64,000 nt of DNA from Ditylenchus dipsaci. Lineage: Eukaryota > Nematoda > Chromadorea > Rhabditida > Anguinidae. Made by a program: the position numbers and the translations under genes. Positions 25,901-36,262 of this stretch are shown in pieces. The stretch's first letter is position 1. Every line of letters begins with the position of its first letter. Where the stretch lies: NCBI GenBank assembly GCA_004194705.1, contig SADC01001234.1, forward strand, positions 1 through 64,000, given 5' to 3'. The notes under the pieces are model-generated. The model was not told the DNA's origin, did no database searches, and saw only the letters and a list, made by a program, of their open reading frames with translations.

Positions 25901-28499
25901 CAACTCTTTTTCTTCTTTTTTATGTCCGGGCATATGCCCAATGGCCAACCCTACTCATGGCCCGAAGGTGAGCTATGAAAGCCATGATATAGGTATCGTG
26001 GTGTTTTTGGAACTTTGGGCTCTATATGTGTTCGAAAGTACACCCAAAAAATATGCCTTGGTCCCCTTGTTGATATTTTCGCAAAAAAAAACATTTTTCT
26101 TCTAGCCTCATAAACTATTTATGAACTCTTTTTACCACTTACTGGTTCTGGTTGGTTCTCGATTGTTGGTACTGTGGAACTGGTTCACAATGTGGACCCA
26201 AAAAATCTGCCTTGGTCCCCCTGTTCTTTTTACTTGAAAAATGCCTTGGTCTCCCGTGTCCATTAGAGTTATAATAATGTTGTGATCATGGTGATTATGG
26301 TTAAATGATCACCTTGAACATGTTCACCTTCAAAACAACAGGGGGACCAAGGCATTTGTCAAGAAAAAAGAACAGGGGGGACCAAGGCAGATTTTTGGGG
26401 TCCACATTGTGAACCAGTTCCCTCAGAAACTATTTATAAACACTTTTTACCACTTTATAGCAAAAAACATTTAGGTGTAAAATGTCAAAAAAATTTTGCC
26501 TTGGTCCCCCAAGCTGATATAGACTTAGGCAAGGGTAAGCCACCGTATGTTAGGGCGAACTCAAACATGTTTTTCTTATTTCTTCAAGCTCCAGAAAGGA
26601 TTCTTGAGTCTTTCCTAACATACTCTGGCCTAGCCTTGCCTAAGCCTAAAAATAACTATATTTTGAGAACAAAAATGTGTGCCAAAAAATCAACAGGGAG
26701 ACCAAGGCATATTTTTTGGGTGTAACCTCGAATACATATAGAGCCGAACTTTAAGTGAGCCTTGCACCACATTATCTGCAGGAACTTAGCCACTCTCTAC
26801 AAGAAAATCTCTTCATAAGTCACTGGCAAATATCGAACTTTGCTCAAGACAACAACTATTCAAATGTTTAGTTTTTTACAAATACAGTCGAGTCCCGCTA
26901 ACCCGGCACCCCAAAAAGTTCGTTCCCGCCTTGGGTCCGACACTTTTTTTAACCCAATTTTCGAAGTATTTTTTCAATTGTGTTTTTACAGTCTGATAGC
27001 AAATATCGTGAGGATTCTGATTTTGCCGATCGTTTTTCAAAAACCTAATATTTTTGGCTCTAAAAGACCAAAACCCGCTAACCCGGCACCCTTTTTAAAA
27101 AATATGGTGCCGGGTTAGCGGGGTTTTGGTCTTTTAGAGCCAAAAATATTAGGTTTTTGAAAAACGATCGGCAAAATCGGAATCCTCACGATATTTGCTA
27201 TCAGACTGTAAAAACACAATTGAAAAAATACTTCGAAAATTGGGTTAAAAAAGTGTCGGACCCAAGGCGGGAACGAACTTTTTGGGGTGCCGGTTAGCGG
27301 GACTCGACTGTACTGAAAAAAACCATCCGCCTTAAAATATCGTATTTACTCTAATTACCACCTCCCCTTCCCCTACTTTTTTGACTAGGAGATCAGAGTT
27401 AAGGTCATTTTTGGTTTACAATTTTTAGATTTTCCAGGATGGAAAATTAATCACCTCCCAGATGAAATTAATAGGGCAAATACGACAGATTCATTTTCGT
27501 AAACTAACAAGGGAACCGTTTGAACTGTACGATTAGATTCGAAAATTCTGACTGAGCCATCTTGTAGAGCATAGTTGATTTACTATATAGAATTTCAATA
27601 TTTTTCCCCACATACAGAAAAAATCAAATCTGGAGACTTGAAAAAATCGAGCCACAAACGGCCTTGATCCCCCCTGTAGATTCTTAAAAACGTATTTGTT
27701 TATAACACTATTTTAAACACATATATATGTGGAAAAAAGTGTCAGACCCAGTTAGGAATCGAACATTTTAGGGCGTCACTGTATGAAGGCTTGACTGTAG
27801 AAAATTTGTTTTTGAAAATCCACAAGGGGGGGGGGGACCAAGTCAGTTTTGGCTTGATCTTTCTCGAGTCTCCAGATTCGATTTTTTCTGTCTGTGGGGA
27901 AAAAATATTGAAATTCTATTTAGTAAATCAACTATGCTCTACAAGATGGCTCAGTCAGAATTTTCGAATCTAATCGTACAGTTCAAACGGTTCCCTTGTA
28001 AGTATGAATATTTATACCATTGTGCAGCCAATATTTTGACATAAAAATGTAAACCCTTGTACAATTTGAGTTCTCTCAATCAGTCTATTTGTGTCAAAAC
28101 CAATATTTGCTTCAGGTAATGCTACAATCATTTTACATATGTTTTTCGTTGTACATGGTAATCATATCCTATGCCATCGGAATGTTAGTTTTGCATTTTT
28201 CTCATGTTTTGTAAATTTAAATGAATTTTTTCAGGTTTATCCCTGTACCAAAAGAACTGGCTAAATTTGCTACTATTGCAGTGCAAATGAATTCGGGTAA
28301 ATAAATTTTAATGTTTATTTGTATGAAATGAAACAAACTTTAAGGGTTCACATCTATTGTCTACCTTTTCTTCAACAAAACCATCCAAAGTGGTGTGAAA
28401 CAGCTACTCATGGGCCGTCTTAAACATCACAACTGGTCGGCCACCAATCGATCTACCAGATTTGCATCCACTGTAGTAGTTACAAATACTTTTCAATAA
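16933..28499 (+). CDS. Srt-class serpentine chemoreceptor (nematode GPCR)
   Basis: Seven-transmembrane chemosensory receptor expected in the plasma membrane of sensory neurons. Exons: 16933-17202, 20392-20503, 24993-25228, 25277-25423, 28116-28183, 28235-28296, 28345-28499; all introns are GT-AG and phases agree. Features in order: extracellular N-terminus starting [11 protein letters not shown]; first helix [17 protein letters not shown], followed by [36 protein letters not shown]; the family hallmark [19 protein letters not shown] after the third helix; [55 protein letters not shown]; and the Srt-type end [15 protein letters not shown]. Exon 1 has compensating indels in this copy: an A-run near 17066 has 6 A here, 8 in the first copy, and 7 closes the frame to about 351 residues. 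Introns hold hAT, pogo and foldback elements. Family assignment is firm; whether the gene is functional is not. Confidence 0.85.
18346..19558. mobile_element. internally deleted hAT transposon, second copy
   Basis: Same element and same GTGCAAAT duplication (18338-18345 and 19559-19566). Its interior is nearly identical to the first copy. Confidence 0.92.
18620..19365 (-). pseudogene. truncated hAT transposase, second copy
   Basis: Counterpart of the fragment at 6660-7405, starting at the ATG at 19365, with the same BED finger and the same loss of the C-terminal half. Confidence 0.8.
20675..20753. repeat. three tandem 26-base units, second copy
   Basis: Counterpart of 8714-8792. No gene is seen between 20504 and 21826. 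Confidence 0.8.
21827..22256. repeat. inverted SINE-like pair, second copy
   Basis: Counterpart of 9868-10297, immediately left of the hAT element that starts at 22273. Confidence 0.6.
22273..24944. mobile_element. complete hAT transposon, 2.67 kb
   Basis: Inverted ends TAGAGACGGAAAACGGAG (left) and CGCTTCCGTCTCTA (right), with subterminal arrays of CGAGATCTCG/GAGACGAGATT, the probable transposase-binding sites. Flanking 8-base direct repeats are GTTTTTTG (22265-22272) and GTTCTTTG (24945-24952), 7 of 8 identical. The interior is filled by a multi-exon transposase on the minus strand. It sits in an intron of the Srt receptor gene. Confidence 0.93.
22516..24706 (-). CDS. hAT transposase (BED finger, RNase H core, hATC)
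   Basis: Multi-exon transposase that would cut and paste the element at 22273-24944. Reading from the ATG at 24706, just after a TTTCAG acceptor: a BED-type zinc finger ([16 protein letters not shown] then FVHARTH); [20 protein letters not shown]; the first catalytic block [38 protein letters not shown]; the conserved [22 protein letters not shown]; and the C-terminal hATC dimerisation region [20 protein letters not shown], ending LPKINYCY at the stop 22516-22518. Introns are short with GT-AG ends. All hAT blocks are present, so the element may be autonomous or only recently dead. One exon near 22740 has a probable one-base shift against the first copy. Exact exon limits are not all fixed. 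Confidence 0.85.
25431..25590. repeat. mariner-like remnant
   Basis: Begins CAGGGTGTGCCAAAAAAAAC, typical of mariner-type ends. It continues with GAGGGACCCTGACT and GAGCGTGCCCAAATCC, shared with 4078-4210 and its second copy. Lies in the long Srt intron. Confidence 0.45.
25602..25953. mobile_element. hAT-type MITE, 352 bases, rich in GCATATGCCC
   Basis: Inverted ends TAGGATTGGCCA and TGGCCAACCCTA, flanked by a perfect 8-base duplication CTCATGGC (25594-25601 and 25954-25961). The interior repeats the palindrome GGGCATATGCCC and related forms many times. No coding capacity. Confidence 0.88.
26040..26725. mobile_element. nested foldback element with CCTTGGTCCCC blocks
   Basis: The outer inverted pair is CACCCAAAAAATATGCCTTG near 26040 and CAAGGCATATTTTTTGGGTG near 26720. 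An inner palindrome at about 26176-26420 (GAACTGGTTCACAATGTGG and its complement) carries the same ACCAAGGCAGATTTTT block. Related short copies occur near 8850 and 27830. Confidence 0.65.
26885..27310. mobile_element. pogo/Tigger-like MITE, 426 bases
   Basis: Near-perfect palindrome flanked by TA (26883-26884 and 27311-27312), ends CAGTCGAGTCCCGCTAACC. The end motif CGCTAACCCGGCACC recurs at the centre in both orientations. Arms contain GTTCGTTCCC, GGGTCCGACACTTTTTT and GATCGTTTTTCAAAAACC, shared with 57605-57950, 61394-61827, 63605-63901 and 59455-59574. Confidence 0.85.
27508..27998. mobile_element. foldback element with possible TAA target site
   Basis: Inverted ends of about 170 bases start CAAGGGAACCGTTTGAACTG and end with the complement, flanked by TAA on both sides (27505-27507, 27999-28001), which would suit a PIF/Harbinger-like origin. 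A piece of a pogo-type end (GACCCAGTTAGGAATCGAAC) lies in the centre near 27750, and a G-run near 27827. Confidence 0.6.
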
Positions 28500-28607
28500 T
28501 TAGTTTAATAAAAAAAATTCTGCAAGAAAAAGAAAGCAAGAAATTTGGATGGTTGATGACACAGTAGACTTTGCCAACAAACAAGTCAAAAGTTAAAAAA
28601 AGACTCA

Positions 28608-28814
28608 CTATTTGGATTTGGAAAGCAACAAATTTAAATCGCAGTTTTGCATTTCTCCATCTAGCTTCAAACATTCCAATTCAAGGCATCGATCGCCGAT
28701 TTGAGCCAGTTGATAATTTCTTATTTTCAAGAAGCTTATTTTCAGGGTTTTCAGTGTGCATGGAATATTCTTAAATGACACATATCTTAGGTTACATTTG
28801 TCATACAACACCAT
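28608..28814 (-). CDS. leucine-rich-repeat exon or fragment
   Basis: Reads YVSFKNIPCTLKTLKISFL, then LAQIGDRCLELECLKLDG: the L-x2-L-x-L spacing and ...I...C..LE.L.L pattern of F-box/AMN1-type leucine-rich repeats. It ends at a stop 109 bases from the Srt stop, so the two are convergent. No ATG exon or F-box is visible, so this may be one exon of a longer minus-strand gene or a relic. Confidence 0.45.
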   Translation of the reverse strand: MVLYDKCNLRYVSFKNIPCTLKTLKISFLKIRNYQLAQIGDRCLELECLKLDGEMQNCDLNLLLSKSK

Positions 28815-29324
28815 AAATTTAAAAGAACAATTTCAATTTTTTTTCTGCGGGCTTACGTAACCCCTTTCTTGTAAATATTCAGGGTTAGTTAAATAAAAAA
28901 AATAAGGTAGTCGAAGTTTTTTGAATTTAATTGGCAGGGTATCTCGGGGCAGAGGGCGTCATACAACACTACAACACTAACTCAATGTTATAGCTCATCA
29001 GAAATCTGATATAAAAAAGTAAATGATGGTTTTAATGCTTGAAAAATGATAAAATAATGCAGAAAATTCAATTTAAAAATCAAGCGGCGGATCTAAGACA
29101 AAAAGGCGGGAGATTCAATATAATAGATGGGAGCTATTAATTTTATCTATTATTTTTGGATATTAACATAAGCTCTTTTTTCACATCTGATCTCTTACAA
29201 GGAAACCTAGCATAGTGTCAGTAAGCTCAAGGGAAAGCTTACATGCCAGGGCTGCACCCGCTTTTTTGAAAAAAAAAAACCAGAAGCGAAAAAAGGAATA
29301 CCTGAATTTTGGAGCAAAAAGTCG
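28815..29324. other. no gene recognised
   Basis: AT-rich spacer without supported exons. CTCAAGGGAAAGCTTACA near 29227 recurs near 30752 as CTCAAGGGAAAGTTTTTC and belongs to the poly-G foldback family that follows. Confidence 0.5.
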
Positions 29325-30019
29325 GCGCTACTTCCATATAGCACACCATCCCCCCCCAAATCAACTTTTTTTAAAATGTTCCCAAACACCCTATATCGAC
29401 CTAAAATCGCCTCAGAAGCTCAAAAACACATTATTTTTGAGTTCTGGTCAATTAAAAATCGAGTTTCTGGACCATCAAAAGTACCCATTTTGACCATTTT
29501 CGAAGGGATTTAAGGCTGTATTAGGGTGGAAATGGACCAAAAAGGGGCCAATTTTGAACAAAAAGGAAGATGTTGAACATAGTTTCGGATATTGGTGCCT
29601 ACCGCATAAATAAACTCTGGTATGCATACATTTTTATGCATCCAGAGTCACTTTCGAGTGATTTGCGTCTAAGGTATGTGGGTGTGCGCATCTCAACCTC
29701 AAGCAACCAAGCCCCCTCGGGGCAGAGGGCGCTTGGTTGCTTAGAGATGCACGCACTCACTTACCTTAGACATAATTCCGAGCAAGACTTTTGATCAAAA
29801 ATGCATTTAGAGACTATTTTTGTCCAGCTCCAGTGACGAAAACATGATAAAACAGGTAAAAAGTCAAATTCAAAAGTGTCCAAAACTTAATTTTTTATTG
29901 ACCAGAACTCAAAAATAATGTCTTTTTTGAACTCCTGAGGCGATTTTGAGTCGATATAAGGTGTTTTAAACACTTTTAAAAAAAGTTGATTTGGGGGGGG
30001 GGGTATATGCAAGTAGCGT
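29325..30019. mobile_element. poly-G foldback element, second family member
   Basis: Inverted ends GCGCTACTTCCATATAGC and GTATATGCAAGTAGCG with C- and G-runs, and inverted AAATCAACTTTTTTTAAAA blocks. The centre holds TTTTTATGCATCCAGAGTCA and CATCTCAACCTCAAGCAACC, as in 6348-8065 but without a hAT insertion. Partial relatives continue at 30230-30270 and 30650-30760. Confidence 0.65.
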
Positions 30020-31249
30020 CAAAAAGTCTTAATTTCGCAGCAAAATATCTTAATTTTGCAGCGAACAACAGAAAAACGGTATTCTTCTGAAAAGAACAAA
30101 ATCAGAAAAACATAAGTGAAAAAACACAGAAAAACAGAATTAGAACACAAAAAACAGTTTGACGCAAAAGATTTTCAAACTTAAAATCTTGACACCAAAT
30201 TCGTGTTCTGCATGATTGCCTTTCTTATACGAAAGCTCGGCGCTACTGTGATATACGCCCCCCCCTCCAAAACCGACATTTTTAGGAATGGTCAAAAACC
30301 ATTATTATACAATAATTTCGCCATGAAAAGAGCAGAAAACAATTTAAATGGGATTGCGGACTGTATTGGGAGGGGAAGGGAATAATACAGGGGCCACTTT
30401 TAGAGATGGTTGGGATCCTTAGAGTATTAATTCTCCAAGCGTCTAAGGGCACTTACAAACCCAGGAAATTGTGGTGCAGGCATAAGTACAAGTACTTTTC
30501 ATGGACCAAGCGGATCAGCGGGGTGGAACCCGCGGGTTTACACCTTGCCCTAGCACTTTTTGAGTGCTAGGCTGAATTTTTGGATGCTGGGCCTCTGGCC
30601 CGGCCTTATAGAACGAGGGAAATGCTATTCGTTGAAAAAACAAAGATGTTGAACATACTTTTGTATACTGGGTCCTACCGCATGAATAACTCCGGTATGC
30701 ATGTTTTTTCATGCATCCAGAGTCGCTTTTGAGTGATACTATTCGCGTAGCTCAAGGGAAAGTTTTTCAGCCCTCGGTTTGAAAAAAAAATAAGAGTGAG
30801 GCTGAAGTGTGTGGAAAAATAAATTCAAATGTATAAATTCTAAAACGAGTAGCTTCAATATTTTTCTTACCAGCGTTTGTACTTCACTGAATTTTGTCTT
30901 TGAAATTATTTATTTTTATTAATTATATGAAAAAGACGGCCATACATTCAGAGAAAAATTGATTTTTTGCATGTACCTCGTTTGGATAGCTGAAAATATT
31001 TTTTATTCTAGACTGTGAGTAGACAACAAGCATATAAATATTTAGGGAATACAAAGCCTTTTGCAGAATTTCTCATTTTGTCTGTTATATTTTTCATTTT
31101 CTAAGAATGTTTTCTAAGTTTTATTCTTCAATTCTGGTTGCTTGTATTACACTTTTTTGTTCACACCAATGGATTTGTGATTGTATGCATTCCGGTGCAA
31201 GCTCTTCAAATAGTTCCTCAGGTAAATTTTTTTATAGCAGAACTAATTT

Positions 31250-31745
31250 ATTCTGGTTTCTACTAAAATCGTAACTTTTTTTTAAATTTTGGGTTGTTTC
31301 AGGGTGAGAAGCTTGTAGCCCTGGATCTCAGCTTTCTACAAATTTATCAATTGACTTGTTAACATTTTGAAAATTTGCAGAAAAAGGTCCTTGCATAAAT
31401 CTCTTTTTTTGAAAAATTTGCTTTACACAATGACCTTATTATGCAGCTTTTTGAAATTTCGTAAATTCGGTTAATAACTAGTTAGAAAGCTAAGATCCAG
31501 GCCTACATTTTAGTATATAAATTTAAAAAACATGAAAATATTTTATAAGAAAACAATAAAAATTAAAGATTTGACGTGATTAATCAGTAATTTGACGGGG
31601 CAAAACAATTTGAGCCAATTTGAAAGCCGATTTGCGCCAAAAAAAAATCCGTATCCTCTGAAAATCCGTCACAAACTTTCTGTTCACTCGTTATATCAAG
31701 CGTAATATTTGACCATTTTTTTAACATAATTTTGAATAATTACAG
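31250..31745. repeat. intron 1 of the FAD gene with a palindrome
   Basis: Inverted blocks GTAGCCCTGGATCTCAGCTT (31316) and GAAAGCTAAGATCCAGGC (about 31486-31503) form a foldback of about 200 bases. A related GTAGCCCTGAATCTC block lies near 59095. Confidence 0.5.
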
Positions 31746-32418
31746 GTGCTCCGTCTGAAATTGACGAATTTTCGGATTCAGCAAGAGATTTGTTGAATCA
31801 AATAGGAATGCTAAGAGAACAGCATCCAAAACTGGATGAGCTGAATGTTGTAGCAAAAGTCAAAAAAGAAGTAGACACTAATTTGTCACAAAGCACACTT
31901 GATATGATAATCAGTTGCAAAAAACTTTTAAGCAATTTTTTTTCAAATGGAACAATAGCATCTTGGCTTGATGTCTATCACTATGCGGAATATTTCAAAA
32001 CTTTAACCGAATATATTAACCAACGCTTAGAAGAAATGGCTAACACCAAAGATTATAACAAAATTTTTGATATAAAAGTGAATGCGCAAAATCTCGGTGT
32101 CAAAATTCCTTCTGCAAGTTTCACAGAACGAGTAGGAGAAGGAGTCACATCGCAACTTCATTTATGCCAGAAAAATGTACTGATCTTTTCGGTTGTTTAC
32201 CAGCTGGCTATTCTACAAAGTGAAATGTTAGATGGAGCTATGTTAAAAAGTATGTATTTGGAACACAAGCGCAACAAGCCTGCAGAATCTTCAAAAAAGG
32301 CGGTGATTGTTGGAGGAGGTCCTAATGGACTTTACACTGCTTTAAAACTTTTCCTATCTGGACTGAATGTTACTTTGGTGGAGAAGAATAAAGAATACAT
32401 TCGAAATCAGATCGTAAC

Positions 32419-32849
32419 TAGGGTGGTGCGGTTACGGTTTATTTTTGGATCCGGTTTATTTTTTCTCAGACATTTTTATCAAAGATTTGACAGAAATTTT
32501 TACATTTCGCGGACCCCTAATACTAAAATTTCTTCTTCTTCAAAATAGGATATTAAACGTACAAAAAAATAAACAATAGTTGCACTAAAAACCCGGTTAA
32601 CCGAAAGAAATCGGAAAAAAAACCGACCGGTTTTTTTTAACCGGTTTTTTTTCCTGATTTCTTTCGGTTAACCGGGTTTTTAGTGCAACTATTGTTTATT
32701 TTTTTCTACGTTTAATATCCCATTTTAAAGAAGAAGAAATTTTAGTATTAGGGGTCCGCGAAATGTAAAAATTTCTGTCAAATCTTTGATAAAAATGTCT
32801 GAGAAAAAATAAACCGGATCCAAAAATAAACCGTAACCGCACCACCCTA
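32419..32849. mobile_element. hAT-type MITE inside the FAD gene, 431 bases
   Basis: Almost perfect palindrome with ends TAGGGTGGTGCGGTTACGG and the complement. Its centre is CCCGGTTAACCG...CGGTTAACCGGG. It is flanked by a perfect 8-base duplication ATCGTAAC (32411-32418 and 32850-32857). The near-identity of the arms suggests recent insertion. Confidence 0.95.
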
Positions 32850-34965
32850 ATCGTAACACTGGAAAATAATTGGATGTTTCAGCTGAGAATTTTCTAGGCA
32901 CTGCATTTGAAGAATGTTTTGATCAAACTAACGGCAAAATTCATAATGGTAGCGAAGGGATCAGCAATGAGAAGGGTGAAATAAACTTGAAAAAGTTTGA
33001 GACTGCTTTAAAAAAAAGGCTACAGTCCTTAGCACACTACGTTCATGCTCAAAAAGACAATGAAGGGGCTGCCTTGGAGCTGATTTTCGGACAATGTGTG
33101 GACAAGATTCAATTTCCGAAAATGAAAAATTCTGAATACAAAGCTGTTCTCAGCAACAACAAGTTGATTGTTTTTGATTTGCTTGTATGTGCCGGGGTGT
33201 GAACGACACTATTCGCAACACCTATTTAGGCGTGCCCAAACAAATAACTGCTGCTAAACACGTGGGAACAGCTGTTATGACAAAAGGCAAAAAATTAAGA
33301 CATAAAGATGTTATAGACAGCGAAGAAGTGCATATACGTGAGTTTACAGAATTTTTGAAATCCCAAAGACTAGATGAGGATGTTGCTCAGAGCTCACTTA
33401 TTCAAGAGAAATTTAAAAAACAATTTGCTGCAAATGCTGAAAAATTAGGCTCTGGTTTGGAAAGCATTCTTGCCTATTAAAATGGATATAGTTTATACGT
33501 GAGCACAGTCACTGACCCTGTACTAGCTGAAATTTTGGCCGATATTGAAAAACAAAAAGCATTTCAATATGGAGATGAAACTGTTTTAAAGCAACTTGAT
33601 GAGTTGAAGTCCCGACTAGACAAGAAATGGCTGGCTGCATTAGTGAGTTCAGTAATCCGGAAAAAAGATGACCATTCTTCAATTACTTCTGTCAATATGG
33701 AGAGAGAGAAAAAAGCTGGAATGCTTAATTTCGACTCAAACCTTGTGAATTCACACACATTCAATATGATTTTGTACTCGCTGGACCAAGCTGCTGTGGA
33801 ATACAATGTGTTTGGCAATGCTGCTGTGGTTTTAGCTGTAGGTGACTCTGCAGTAACTCCGCATTACTTTACGGACACTGTACTAACTACTGGAAAGATT
33901 GGCGTAGAAACGGCAGCTAAACACATCAAGGAATACAATGATGCCAACATTACTGATTCTTCAAGATTGTTGCAGAAGCTGAATGAAAATTTTAAAAAAT
34001 TAAGGGAACAAGTGTCAACAGCAGCTAAACACCCAGATTTTACTATATTCAAATATGAGGAAAAAGATTTTTACTCAACAGCACAAGTAAATAAAAAAGC
34101 GTGCGAAGTAATGCGTTCCGAAATCAACAAAATAGTTGACCAAATAAACGCAGAAAATGATCACGATTTTAATATCATCGAGATTGCTACATGGAAGAAA
34201 TCACACTATAAAATTGAGTTTGCCGAAAATAATTTTTTTTTCGTCATGCTCACTGAGAATGGACATCTTCAAGTGCTCAAAACGACACACAAAATCAAGT
34301 ATTAGAAAAGGATGGGCAACTTCAAGTGGAACAAGACCCTGAAAACACCTTTAATACAATAATACAAGCTGCGATGTCGCTTGTCGGAACAAGTCAAAAA
34401 AGTAATTTGCATCAGAAAAAAAGTTCAAAAGAGAGCACAGGCGGTGCAAAAGCAAACAAAAAAGGTGCGAAAAAAAGTAAACGTCGCGGGTGAAAACAAT
34501 AATGATTTCAAATAGAGAAAACAAATTTTTCTTGATTTTCGATGATTGTATTGGTGAAAAAAGTCAAGTAAAAATTGCTAAAGCTACAAATTTTGTAACG
34601 TAAAATTTTTGAAGTTTTCTCTGTGTCTCTAGATCAATTTTGAGTCACAGGAACTGGGGTTCGAGTATAAATAATGTAAGGTTAACGAGAATTTCTTACG
34701 TATGAAATCAGGAGACTGGTCAGTTCGCTCCGATCAATTTGCCCCGCTTTTCAAACAAAAAATTACCATGTTTTGTATGAAAAGTTCCTTTGTCATTTCA
34801 AAGTTTTTTCCATGAACAAACAAAACTTGATCACCACTGATGACTCATCAGTACCTAAAAATACAAATGGGACCAATAGCACCACCTCAGTATCACTGTC
34901 TTGACACTAGTACCTGAATACTTGACTACCGACATTTGGCGAGCTGGGTCTCCCTAACCAGTATA

Positions 34966-35208
34966 CCGTATAACAACCTCTATTAAACGGGCACCTCTAC
35001 AGTTAACGTTTTTCAAATTTGCTTTGATTTTTCAACCCCAATATTGTTTATTTTCCGAAACGGAAGACCACTTATTTTGTAGAGTTTGTGAAGCTCTACA
35101 AAATGAGTGGTCGTCCGTTTCGAAAAATAAACAATATTGGGGTTAAAAAAGCAAAGCAAATATGAAAACGTTAACTGTAGGGATGCCCGTTTAATAGAGG
35201 TTATACGG
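34966..35208. mobile_element. TA-flanked palindromic MITE, 243 bases
   Basis: Ends CCGTATAACAACCTCTATTA and the complement with TA on both sides (34964-34965, 35209-35210). The arms pair almost completely around CTTTGTAGAGTTTGTGAAGCTC-like loop sequence. The spacer 34494-34965 and 35209-35785 shows no exon. Confidence 0.8.
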
Positions 35209-35785
35209 TAACTGTTAGCACCGCATGGATACTTCGGTATTAATAATTGGATATAATTAGGTAGTACTATTTAGGTAGTACCTCTTTATTAAGGTTGCAG
35301 TACAGAATCCCCCACGGAGAGTGCTCGGATAGAGAAAAATTTCGTATTTGTGTTCCTAGATCCCGATTTCAGGTTTCAAATATGATGTCAGAATTTTAAA
35401 ATGTGATCGTGAAACTTTTTCGAAAAAATTTGCCTTCTGGAATGTGGTCAAAATTCGTCCGAGTTACCAACTTTAGAGGTCAAAATACCCCGAGCTGCTC
35501 TCGATATTGTAGACCCGTTTGATGCTATTAGATTCTTTTTGTGCAGATTCCGAAACTGCAATCTATTTTCTCGCGCCTCGGTAAAATCTCATGTTTTGAT
35601 AAAAAAAAACCACACATCAAAATTCGTCATTTTGCTTTAAATTGGCTAAAAGTCCAAAACTTTCTTAACAATATGGTAATTTTTTACAGCCATCTTGTAG
35701 AGCTGCTCAAGCCGAGTGAAATAAGGCCAAATACGCATATGTGTAAGAAAGGCAGAGAAGTGAAAAAAAGGCCTGGGGCGACCCG

Positions 35786-36190
35786 ATATCTCAATTGGTT
35801 AGAGCGCCGACTTGCAAGGAGAATATCGTGTGATCGCACTTTTTCCCAAGCCTGTGCAAAAGCCGTACGCGGCCACTGGCGTACGCTTACTGGTAGCAGC
35901 GAGTGGCTCATCCAGAGGGAGGATGGTGAACAAATTTCACAACATAAAGTCCTATGATCTCTGGGGTCCACATGGGGCCTATGTAGTTATCTGCTCTGTC
36001 TAGGTCAGTCCCTTTGCCTGCGAGGTGTCCCGCAGCAGAGTCTGCAAGATCTTTCGCAGCAGAAAAGAGTTGATGGTAAGCTCAAAGAAAACTAAAGAGA
36101 TGATAGCAGACTGAGGACAGTCTGAGAAAAATAGGGGGAGGTGTAAAGAGAGCAGATATGCGTGGACCCTTAGGAAAAGAAGGAAGAGGT
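35786..36190 (+). repeat. GC-richer block with degenerate tRNA-like head
   Basis: Starts with GGCGACCCGATATCTCAATT and GGTTAGAGCGCCGACTTGC, which match the D-arm and anticodon-arm layout of a tRNA. The T-arm is lost. The following ~350 bases are clearly richer in GC than the surroundings and lead into the tRNA-like unit at 36191. Perhaps a composite SINE. Confidence 0.4.
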
Positions 36191-36262
36191 GGCGGCGTAG
36201 TGTAATGGTAGCACATCAGCCCGGACAACTGAAATCTGCAGGTTCGATTTCTGCCACCACAA
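36191..36262 (+). repeat. tRNA-like unit (SINE or tRNA pseudogene)
   Basis: D-arm GTGTAATGGTAGCAC and T-arm GCAGGTTCGATTTCTGC fold well. The acceptor stem has three mismatches and the anticodon loop lacks the usual T before GGA, so it is not a sound tRNA. A near-identical unit is at 58635-58706 with similar flanks on both sides (CCCTTAG before, GCCTCT...CCTTAAA after), as expected of a dispersed element. Confidence 0.55.

Larger units (their letters stand above)
31107..34493 (+). pseudogene. FAD-dependent oxidoreductase, disrupted
   Basis: Exon 1 (31107-31221) encodes a signal-peptide-like start (MFSKFYSSILVACITLF) and a Ser-rich tail. Exon 2 starts at 31746 after TTACAG and is one long exon. 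After about 190 helical residues comes a Rossmann FAD-binding site, AVIVGGGPNGLYTALKL, with VTLVEKN, then RNQIV, then the second nucleotide-site motif FDLLVCAGG. The rest is unrecognised, ending in a Lys-rich tail at the TGA 34491-34493. Damage: a MITE at 32419-32849 inside the FAD domain; one-base losses near 32892, 33197 and 34275; an in-frame TAA at 33478-33480. Removing the MITE with one target copy and allowing three lost bases gives exactly 809 codons, so the frame is otherwise intact. The one-base losses may be sequencing errors; the MITE and TAA look real. Closest in style to FAD monooxygenases; substrate unknown. Confidence 0.72.

Noticed and set aside
25482..26105. frames with repeated [14 protein letters not shown] peptide
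   Set aside because: They come from the GGGCATATGCCC palindromes of the MITE at 25602-25953.
32414..32882. MITE in the FAD gene spliced out as an intron (GTAACT donor, TTTCAG acceptor)
   Set aside because: It would also remove about ten residues that continue the conserved reading frame; insertion with an 8-base duplication explains the data better.
35541..35971. 138- and 95-codon overlapping frames
   Set aside because: They overlap on opposite strands within a tRNA-like repeat block; no splice-supported exon or family match.
36191..36262. genuine tRNA gene with anticodon GGA
   Set aside because: Acceptor mismatches, no T at the position before the anticodon and no long variable arm as needed for serine; treated as a repeat.
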